DNA from: Fontibacillus panacisegetis
GTDB lineage: Bacteria > Bacillota > Bacilli > Paenibacillales > Paenibacillaceae
Length of the DNA stretch: 64,000 bases
NCBI RefSeq assembly: GCF_900102215.1
Contig: NZ_FNBG01000026.1
Coordinates: 1-64,000, forward strand
Direction: 5' to 3'
Made by a program: the position numbers and the translations under genes. Below the pieces are notes generated by a model, which was not told the origin of the DNA, did no database searches, and saw only the letters and a program-made list of their open reading frames with translations. Shown here piece by piece: positions 57,467-64,000 of the stretch (positions are counted from its first letter, which is position 1; every line of letters starts with the position of its first letter).

Positions 57467-59198
57467 TTACTTCTACAACATTTCGGGAGGGAATACGCGA
57501 AGCCTGCTGCCCTCTGCAGTGGCGGCCATTCTGGATGGGATCGCAAAGGTTGTTCCTGCTGCATTGCTAGTGGATATTTTTAATACCATTTATGTTTCCT
57601 TTGCCCATCCTGAAACGGGTTTGAACATTGGTCGGATGTGGGCCGTTTTTGTGATTCTATTGATTTGGCTTGCTGTGGAGTATGCTGCTTATAGCTATTT
57701 GTATGATAAAACTTATAAAGCTGCGTATAGTCTGGCCGCCTCAGGCCGATTAGGTCTTGCTGAGCATATTCGTCTCCTGTCCTTGGGTTTTTTTGGCAAA
57801 CGTGATCCGGGTGATCTCACCAATTTGCTGTTAAGTGATTATGGGCAGGTGGAGAATACGATCTCGCACAATGTTCCACAGCTTATCAGCGCAATAATGC
57901 TACCGGTGCTGGCCCTTGTTGGACTCGTCTTTATGGACTGGCGTATGGCTCTTGCCATGTTCGCCGCGGTTCCCTTCGGCGTTCTTATACTGTGGTTGAC
58001 GGATTCTATTCAGGCCCGTTTAAGCGCCAAGCACGTGCAAGCCAAGAATGAAGCAGCCAGCCGTTTGCAGGAGTATTTATCGGGAATACGGGAGATCAAG
58101 GCACATAATATCGGAGGAAAAAAGTTCGAGCGCCTGCGGCTATCTTTCGATCAATTAAAACAAGCCTCCATTCGTTTGGAAGGAATCATGGGGCCGATGA
58201 TTATGGGCGCAATGCTGCTGACTCGCTCGGGCATGACGCTGATGATTATGGTCGGAAGCTATTTGTTGATAGGAGGCACATTGTCTCTTCCTGTTTTTTT
58301 GTTGTTCCTGCTTATCGGGACCAAGATTTTTGAACCGTTGACCGTGGTTCTGATGAATTATGGAGAGATGCGCTATTCGGCATACAGTGCACAGCGAATT
58401 ATGGAGGTCAAGGCGGAACAACCGATGCAGGGAACGGAAAGTGTTCCTTCCGGCAAACCTATCGTTTTTGACCAAGTCGCATTCGGGTATGATCCACAAA
58501 CCCCCGTGCTTAAGAATTTATCTTTTACCATTAAACCGAATACAATTACAGCTCTTGTAGGGCCGTCGGGAAGCGGGAAAAGCACGATCACACGTTTAAT
58601 CGCAAGATTTTGGGACATTCAGGAGGGTTCGATACGAATTGGCAGCCAGCCAATAAATAGAGTGAACCCGGAGCTGCTGTTAGCTGACATTTCTATGGTT
58701 TTTCAAGATGTATATTTGTTTCAGGATACGATCGGTAATAATATCCGCATTGGCAAGAAGGAGGCAACGCAAGCAGAGATCGAAGAGGCTGCCAAGAGAG
58801 CCTGCTGTCATGAATTTATCTCTCGACTGCCGCAAGGCTATGATACACCTGTTGGCGAGGGCGGCTCCACGTTGTCTGGGGGGGAGAAGCAGCGAATTTC
58901 TATAGCCCGCGCATTGTTAAAGGATGCGTCAATCGTGTTGCTGGACGAAGCTACCGCCTCATTGGACCCTGAAAATGAAACGGCCGTTCAACAGGCCATT
59001 AATGAATTGGTGGCTAATAAAACCGTAATTCTGATTGCGCATCGTCTGAAGACGATTCAGAACGCAGATCAAATTCTAGTATTGAATCACGGAGAACTGG
59101 TCGAGCAAGGAACACATGACGAGCTTTTAGCCAAGTCTGGATTGTACGAACATTTATGGAGTATCCAACAGGGTGCTGACGGATGGCGGGTGAAGTAG
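57459..59198 (+). CDS. Exporter-fold ABC half-transporter 2 (YbtQ/IrtB-like)
   Basis: A 579-aa partner half-transporter of the same build: membrane domain about 15-300, ATPase with GPSGSGKST, LSGGEKQR and VLLDEATASLD. It overlaps half-transporter 1 by 8 bp and is followed within 4 bp by EcfT. The pair probably works as a heterodimer. Confidence 0.85.
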   Translation: MNNYFYNISGGNTRSLLPSAVAAILDGIAKVVPAALLVDIFNTIYVSFAHPETGLNIGRMWAVFVILLIWLAVEYAAYSYLYDKTYKAAYSLAASGRLGLAEHIRLLSLGFFGKRDPGDLTNLLLSDYGQVENTISHNVPQLISAIMLPVLALVGLVFMDWRMALAMFAAVPFGVLILWLTDSIQARLSAKHVQAKNEAASRLQEYLSGIREIKAHNIGGKKFERLRLSFDQLKQASIRLEGIMGPMIMGAMLLTRSGMTLMIMVGSYLLIGGTLSLPVFLLFLLIGTKIFEPLTVVLMNYGEMRYSAYSAQRIMEVKAEQPMQGTESVPSGKPIVFDQVAFGYDPQTPVLKNLSFTIKPNTITALVGPSGSGKSTITRLIARFWDIQEGSIRIGSQPINRVNPELLLADISMVFQDVYLFQDTIGNNIRIGKKEATQAEIEEAAKRACCHEFISRLPQGYDTPVGEGGSTLSGGEKQRISIARALLKDASIVLLDEATASLDPENETAVQQAINELVANKTVILIAHRLKTIQNADQILVLNHGELVEQGTHDELLAKSGLYEHLWSIQQGADGWRVK

Positions 59199-59201
59199 AT
59201 C

Positions 59202-59885
59202 ATGCGTGCAATATTTGATCCTCGTACGCAATTACTAGTGGTTTTGATAGCGAGCGGAGCTGTATTTTTGGTCGATTTGAGCAAGCTTTGGCAGATTATT
59301 GCATTTATGGCTGTTTATTTAATTGTTCAAGGTATGCACAGGCTAGCGATTCGATATCTCGTCATTGCCGCTTTTTTGATTGTGTTTCAAGAGATACTTG
59401 TCCGAGTAGGGAGCAGCTTCTTCTCCTCTTTAAGTTTTTTAGCGTATTTAGGTTTGCGTTTCTTGCCAGTACTGATGGGTGCGGGTTCACTTGGAAGAGT
59501 TCCTTCCGGCAAGCTGATTGCAGCGCTAACAGCATTGCGCTTGCCCAGAGGACTACTCATTTCTTTAGCGGTCAGCTTTCGATTTCTACCAATAATGAGA
59601 TTGGAATATGAGGCGATTCAAACCTCCGCCCAATTGAGAGGAGTTTCTGTTACTTCTCCAAGAAATTGGCTACGTCCCTTACGTACATTTGAATACACTA
59701 TAGTGCCCCTGTTAATGAGAAGCCTGAAGATTTCAGACGAGCTTGCAGCCTCGGCAACAACAAAAGGAATTGATTACCCGGGTCAGAAAACGAGTATTCA
59801 CACTATTTCCTTTGGGCTTCAGGATATCATTGTGTTGGTGGCTTATACGGGGTGGTTAGTGGTTGTATTCCAATACGGGGGTTAA
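59202..59885 (+). CDS. ECF transporter T component of the iron cluster
   Basis: A 227-aa membrane protein with about five segments and the EcfT coupling motifs AQLRGVSVTS and ATTKGIDYPG. It is packed between the second half-transporter and the double ATPase, so it belongs to the same operon. Confidence 0.85.
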   Translation: MRAIFDPRTQLLVVLIASGAVFLVDLSKLWQIIAFMAVYLIVQGMHRLAIRYLVIAAFLIVFQEILVRVGSSFFSSLSFLAYLGLRFLPVLMGAGSLGRVPSGKLIAALTALRLPRGLLISLAVSFRFLPIMRLEYEAIQTSAQLRGVSVTSPRNWLRPLRTFEYTIVPLLMRSLKISDELAASATTKGIDYPGQKTSIHTISFGLQDIIVLVAYTGWLVVVFQYGG

Positions 59886-59891
59886 AACAAA

Positions 59892-61382
59892 GTGTTCAAA
59901 AAAGCGATAGTTGAAATGAATAAGGTTTCTTTTCAATACAATGATTCCTATGAGCAATTAAAACAAGTGGATTTGACGATTTACGAGGGAGAGTGCGTCG
60001 TGGTAACTGGCCCCTCCGGAAGTGGGAAGACAACACTGACACGGCTTTTGAATGGACTGATTCCCAACTTCTATGAGGGTAAGTTGACAGGTACGGTAAC
60101 ACTAAGGCGAAAAAATATAAGCGAGATTGAACCTTGGAGTTTTGGGAGATTCGTCGGAAGTGTATTTCAGGACTCCAGAAGTCAATTTTTTACCTCAATT
60201 GTAGAAGATGAAATAGCCTTTAGCGGAGAAAACTACGGAATGGCTCCGGAGTTAATCCGAGAGCGACTTGGAGAATTAACATTAAAAACTGGGATCGCGC
60301 ATTTGCTTCCCAAGGATGTCCACCGATTGTCCAGCGGGGAAAAACAAAAAGTAGCGGTTGCTTCCGCGCGATTGACTGAACCGGAGATCTATGTGATGGA
60401 CGAGCCCTCCGCTAATCTGGATATGCGTGCCACTAAAGAATTGGCAGAAAGCTTGTCCAGTCTGAAGGAAAGGGGCAGCTCGATCATCATTGCCGAGCAC
60501 AGGCTGTATTATCTTCTGCCAATTGCTGACCGTATTATCTATATGAGTCAAGGTGAAATAACTGAGGAATGGACACCTGCAGAGATGCTGGCCCTGACTG
60601 CGAATGAATTGGAATTTTACGGATTGCGCTCACCGGTTATCCGAGGTAATGCATCCATATTGGGAGCAAATCGGAAAGCTCTTCAGGAACGGGTCTCGTT
60701 GGAGCGTGCATTTATTGCTCCCGGAAAACGAAAACAACGGGTTTTGGAGGATATAAGCTGCTCTTTTGGCAAAGGGGAGGTAACAGCAATTACGGGACCC
60801 AACGGGGTTGGGAAAACAACATTCGCGCGAACTCTGTGTGGATTAATCAGGGAGCAGGCCGGAACTATCCAGCTTAACGGAAAACCAGTCAGAGCTAAAA
60901 AACGCCTCGGAAAAATGTGGTTTGTGATGCAGGACAGCGACTATCAGTTGTTTTCGGACAGTGTGTACAACGAATTGCTGATGACCCACGAGAAGGATGC
61001 AGGCGCAGCCGAGAGAGCGGAGAGTATATTAAAGGAACTGGATTTATGGGCTTTCCGTGAGCATCATCCGGCTTCGTTGTCAGGAGGTCAAAAGCAGCGT
61101 CTTACCTTTGCTGTCGGTCTGATGAACAAGCCGGACATGATCATTTTGGATGAGCCAACTTCCGGGCTGGATGGACGAAATATGCGCCGCGTCGTAAAAC
61201 TGATCCGGCAAATGGCATCATCCGGGGTAACTGTGCTGGTAATTACCCATGATTACGAGCTGGTATGCGGCGCATGTGACAGGCTGCTCTTTTTTCAGGA
61301 GAAAAAGCTGCAGGCAGATATTTCGGTTACGGCAAGTTCGGCTCCTAAGGTTATAAAGCTCATGGAAACCCTACAATGCTAG
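59892..61382 (+). CDS. ECF transporter double ATPase of the iron cluster
   Basis: A 496-aa protein with two ABC ATPase domains: first GPSGSGKTT, LSSGEKQK, IYVMDEPSANLD; second GPNGVGKTT, LSGGQKQR, MIILDEPTSGLD. The GTG at 59892 follows a GGGGG site. It would energise the MptD-type S and EcfT components. Confidence 0.87.
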   Translation: MFKKAIVEMNKVSFQYNDSYEQLKQVDLTIYEGECVVVTGPSGSGKTTLTRLLNGLIPNFYEGKLTGTVTLRRKNISEIEPWSFGRFVGSVFQDSRSQFFTSIVEDEIAFSGENYGMAPELIRERLGELTLKTGIAHLLPKDVHRLSSGEKQKVAVASARLTEPEIYVMDEPSANLDMRATKELAESLSSLKERGSSIIIAEHRLYYLLPIADRIIYMSQGEITEEWTPAEMLALTANELEFYGLRSPVIRGNASILGANRKALQERVSLERAFIAPGKRKQRVLEDISCSFGKGEVTAITGPNGVGKTTFARTLCGLIREQAGTIQLNGKPVRAKKRLGKMWFVMQDSDYQLFSDSVYNELLMTHEKDAGAAERAESILKELDLWAFREHHPASLSGGQKQRLTFAVGLMNKPDMIILDEPTSGLDGRNMRRVVKLIRQMASSGVTVLVITHDYELVCGACDRLLFFQEKKLQADISVTASSAPKVIKLMETLQC

Positions 61383-61411
61383 CGGATCGTTTACCTTGCA
61401 TTGAGATGTGC

Positions 61412-61443
61412 AGCCAGAAGCCGCAATGGCATCTGGCTTTATC
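61412..61443 (+). terminator. Terminator of the iron ECF/ABC operon
   Basis: AGCCAGAaGCC pairs with GGCaTCTGGCT around GCAAT, followed by TTATCTATTT. It separates the transport operon from the lipoprotein ApbE gene. Confidence 0.7.
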
Positions 61444-61550
61444 TATTTATAGGTCACCCGTGATTTACATACTGGACTAATATTCAGGAGGGTTATACAA
61501 TACGATTTGTTGACCATGCGCAGCGTGGGAATTTCAAATGGGGTGAATCG

Positions 61551-62630
61551 ATGCGACTAAAACAAGGTATGCACAAATTGGCCGTTATCTGTGGATTGCT
61601 GGCCATATCGTCGGTTATAGTATCTGGCTGCAGCGGAAATGGGGATAAACCCGGCAAGCAGGCGTCAACGGAGCCGGTGGCAAGACAATATTATATTTTC
61701 GATACGGTGGTTAACATTAAATTATATGATGACGCCAAAGCTGAGGAGCATCTGGATCATATCGATACGATGCTAAAAACGTTGGACAAGGAGCTGAGCC
61801 GGACGCTGGAGGGCAGCCAATTGTACAAGGTGAACGAGGAGGCTGGCAAACAACCGGTTGAGGTTTCGGAAAATACGGTGGCAGTTGTGAAGCGATCTAT
61901 CGCTTATGCGGAGGATTCCGGAGGGTTGTTTGACCCTACGGTTGGAGGTTTGGTCGATCTTTGGAATATTGGCAATGGTGGAGAACACGTGCCGGAGCCG
62001 GAAGATTTGCAGCGCGAATTGAATCTTGTCGGCTATAAAGATATCGTTCTGGATGAGGCCAAACGGACAGTTTTTCTTAAGCGTCCTGGTATGGTCCTCG
62101 ATCTCGGTGGCATCGGGAAAGGATATGCGGCTGATGAAGTTGCTAGATATTTACGGGAAGAAGGAGTAAAAAGTGCGCTTGTAGACCTCGGCGGCAGCAG
62201 TATCATCGTCATCGGAAGTAAACCAAACGGTGACAGCTGGAATATCGGACTGCAGGATCCCGACAGTTCTCGGGGAATTAGCGTCGGTACTATTCGGCTG
62301 AACGATCATGTAATCGACACATCAGGCATTTATGAACGGTATTTCATTGAGGACGGCGTTATGTATCATCATATCCTCGATCCCCGCACCGGTTCGCCAG
62401 CGCAAAACGACTTGAAAAGTGTAACGATTCTAGCCGATAACGCCATGGATGCCGATGCTTTGTCAACTTTTGTTTACGTGATGGGCTTGGAGGACGGTCT
62501 TCAATATATGGAGAACCTCGGTGATGACACGGAGGCCATGTTCATTACGGCGGACGATAAAATTTATGTGACCTCCGGATTAAAGGATTCCTTTCAAGTA
62601 TCAAGCGCTCAGTATACTTTGGTGGAGTAG
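61551..62630 (+). CDS. apbE: FAD:protein FMN transferase, lipoprotein
   Basis: A 359-aa ApbE with a lipoprotein signal (lipobox VSGC, Cys about 27), so it acts on the outer face of the membrane. Family motifs are FDPTVGGLVDLW, LDLGGIGKGYAADEVA, DLGGSSIIVIGSKPNGDSW, YHHILDPRTGSPA and DADALSTFVYVMGLEDG. It is the second ApbE in 9 kb. It may flavinylate the FMN-binding protein near 51.5 kb or another client. Proximity to the iron operon suggests a flavin-based ferric reduction step, but this is inference. Confidence 0.9.
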   Translation: MRLKQGMHKLAVICGLLAISSVIVSGCSGNGDKPGKQASTEPVARQYYIFDTVVNIKLYDDAKAEEHLDHIDTMLKTLDKELSRTLEGSQLYKVNEEAGKQPVEVSENTVAVVKRSIAYAEDSGGLFDPTVGGLVDLWNIGNGGEHVPEPEDLQRELNLVGYKDIVLDEAKRTVFLKRPGMVLDLGGIGKGYAADEVARYLREEGVKSALVDLGGSSIIVIGSKPNGDSWNIGLQDPDSSRGISVGTIRLNDHVIDTSGIYERYFIEDGVMYHHILDPRTGSPAQNDLKSVTILADNAMDADALSTFVYVMGLEDGLQYMENLGDDTEAMFITADDKIYVTSGLKDSFQVSSAQYTLVE

Positions 62631-62641
62631 GGTAACATTAA

Positions 62642-62692
62642 AAAGGAGCTTCGTAAACCGCACCTTGGCGGGATATGAAGCTCCTTTCGTTT
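62642..62692. terminator. Bidirectional terminator between apbE and the XRE gene
   Basis: AAAGGAGCTTC (62642-62652) pairs with GAAGCTCCTTT (62677-62687), an 11-bp stem between converging genes, with T-rich flanks on the plus side and A/T on the other. Confidence 0.75.
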
Positions 62693-62700
62693 ATTACTCT

Positions 62701-63039
62701 TTATTTTTCGTTTTCCCCATAATCCACGATCGGCTTAATAATCTGCAAGATCAGTTTGATCTTTTCGGGAGAGCAGCGCTCCAGCATTTCTACGATTTCA
62801 TGTCTGAGATAGTCCTTTGTAGAGCTGTTGGTACCGCTAAGAATATATTCTGGGGATTCTTCAAGAACGACGCAGAGCTGGGACAATCTCTCCAGACTGA
62901 TCGCCGTTTTTCCCCGTTCGATCTTGCTTATATACGCATTGGAAACATCCAGCATTTCAGCTACCACTTCCTGCGTCAATTCGCGTTCCTCTCTAGCTTG
63001 CCTGATTCTTTTGCCAATCAGCGAATAATCGTAACTCAT
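62701..63039 (-). CDS. XRE-family transcriptional regulator
   Basis: A 112-aa protein with a lambda-repressor-type helix-turn-helix (about 8-62: IGKRIRQAREERELTQEVVAEML and VSNAYISKIERGKTAI) and a C-terminal helical part. I chose the ATG at 63039, 6 nt after AGGTG; upstream in-frame ATG codons lack a usable site. Target and signal are unknown. Confidence 0.85.
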   Translation of the reverse strand: MSYDYSLIGKRIRQAREERELTQEVVAEMLDVSNAYISKIERGKTAISLERLSQLCVVLEESPEYILSGTNSSTKDYLRHEIVEMLERCSPEKIKLILQIIKPIVDYGENEK

Positions 63040-63248
63040 GTCCATCACCTGTCTAAATTGTAACAACCATGGTGGAAGCGTTACATGCATAATAAGTTAA
63101 ATTGAACTTATGGGTTAAATATGATAGACTAACAATTGAATTTTACTTTTATGGTTTAAGTTTCCTTTAATGGATGTTTGGGGAATTTTCCGGTATATTC
63201 AAATAACGTTGTTATTGGCGGTGAAACGGGGAGGTAAGCGAAGGGGAT

Positions 63249-64000
63249 ATGCTGAATCCTGATTGGAGAATCATCAAAGCTTTCTTGATACGCTGTGATG
63301 AATTGCGGATGTACGAATGTCTGGAGAAGATTCCGGAACTGATGGGGGAGTATCCGGAGTATGCCCCAAAAATATGGGAAGTAGCCGAATTCTTTTTCAG
63401 TAACGGAAGGCTTCGTGCAGCAACCGCACTATATGAAGGCATTGCCACGTTTTCGGAACAGCTTGATGCGGGCAGGCTGGCGATGTGTCAATTTCGTTTA
63501 TGGCAGCTTGCGATTCGGAACAATTTGGGCGATCCATATGCGTCGCTTCGGTTCATTCCTTTCCGGCATCGGTTACCCGAGGCGTACGTACTCGATGGTC
63601 TGCTGCTGCTAGCCAAAAACTATGCTGTCCGCGACAGATGGGAGGAAGCCGAAAATTATGCCGACGAATTATATAAGCTTATTCTGACAGTGTGTCAAAA
63701 TCGGAGGAAATACAGGTTGAAGCAGCGCCACACAACGCAGTTTCCACTAATTACATATTATGGCGAAGCCTGCTTGTTAAAGGCAGCCGCGCTTGAACAA
63801 CAGGAAAGATATCTTGAATCCATGGAGTGGATTAAGAAAAGTGCTGTTCTGAGCCGATTCGAAAAATTGGACGAACAGGGCCGGATGGAAGCAGAGCGAT
63901 TCCGTGTGCTGGCGCTGGGGAGCCGATTTTCCCTTGAGGTCAAGCGGGGCGATCGGCAGATCATCGTAGAATATGTCATCTTTATGCGGGAATATGAAAG
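63249..64000 (+). CDS. Partial uncharacterised helical-repeat protein
   Basis: An open frame from ATG 63249 runs off the right edge (250 codons visible, no stop). It is almost wholly helical with repeated small-residue/aromatic patterns (VAEFFFSNGRLRAATALYEG, AKNYAVRDRWEEAENYADEL) that suggest TPR-like repeats. No catalytic motif is seen. GGAGG lies 14 nt upstream. It may be a regulator partner of the adjacent XRE gene, but I do not recognise the family. Confidence 0.65.
   Translation, partial: MLNPDWRIIKAFLIRCDELRMYECLEKIPELMGEYPEYAPKIWEVAEFFFSNGRLRAATALYEGIATFSEQLDAGRLAMCQFRLWQLAIRNNLGDPYASLRFIPFRHRLPEAYVLDGLLLLAKNYAVRDRWEEAENYADELYKLILTVCQNRRKYRLKQRHTTQFPLITYYGEACLLKAAALEQQERYLESMEWIKKSAVLSRFEKLDEQGRMEAERFRVLALGSRFSLEVKRGDRQIIVEYVIFMREYE

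Overview
The window reads as a chromosomal segment of a Firmicute, most likely Paenibacillus or a close relative. The signs are an SLH-anchored 2404-residue polysaccharide lyase, a YesMN-type two-component pair beside a sugar ABC importer that lacks its own ATPase, Bacillus-type cre and Fur boxes, TTG and GTG starts behind strong AGGAGG sites, and mostly Gram-positive families. No name can be fixed without a database search.

Region 1 (about 0.65-31.7 kb) is a carbohydrate locus for an acidic, uronate-containing polysaccharide. kdgK, kduD, a DeoR-type repressor, kduI, an unrecognised 550-aa protein, kdgA and a GH31 glycosidase come first. They are followed by a response regulator and histidine kinase, a solute-binding lipoprotein with two permeases, a GH2 enzyme, the giant SLH/F5-8C lyase, a GH88 unsaturated uronyl hydrolase, a GH43 enzyme and a GH28-like beta-helix protein. 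Together they form a readable route: cell-surface lyase, oligosaccharide import, cytoplasmic trimming by GH88/GH43/GH28/GH2/GH31, then the unsaturated uronate passes through KduI, KduD, KdgK and KdgA to pyruvate and glyceraldehyde 3-phosphate. Phased GTTCA repeats in the kduI divergent promoter, cre-like sites, and a decayed AraC-type regulator are also visible.

Region 2 (about 31.9-39.0 kb) holds ribonucleotide reductase genes on the minus strand: nrdD-nrdG (class III), then nrdA and nrdB (class Ia). The nrdD leader carries two NrdR boxes 32 bp apart, an adenosylcobalamin riboswitch and an intrinsic terminator. The nrdA-nrdB spacer is filled with imperfect TTCG-loop hairpin repeats.

Region 3 (about 39.1-45.1 kb) holds a MurR/RpiR-type regulator divergent from an ECF importer (S, double ATPase, T) and a PHP phosphoesterase, then a thiamine-binding-type small protein and tRNA-Thr(CGT).

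Region 4 (45.0-50.5 kb) is flanked by a 55-bp perfect direct repeat made of the 3' part of tRNA-Thr plus its downstream flank. Between the copies lie a TetR regulator, a sulfonate-type ABC importer and an alkylsulfatase-like metallo-beta-lactamase protein. It looks like a small integrated sulfur-scavenging module with no integrase.

Region 5 (50.5-64 kb) has a minus-strand redox group (EFR1-type flavodoxin/ferredoxin, FMN-binding protein, ApbE, TetR). A Fur-box-controlled plus-strand group follows: AraC regulator, MptD-type S component, two exporter-fold ABC half-transporters, EcfT and a double EcfA, then a second, lipoprotein ApbE. It resembles YbtA/YbtPQ-like siderophore uptake merged with an ECF module. 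An XRE regulator and a truncated unknown gene end the window.
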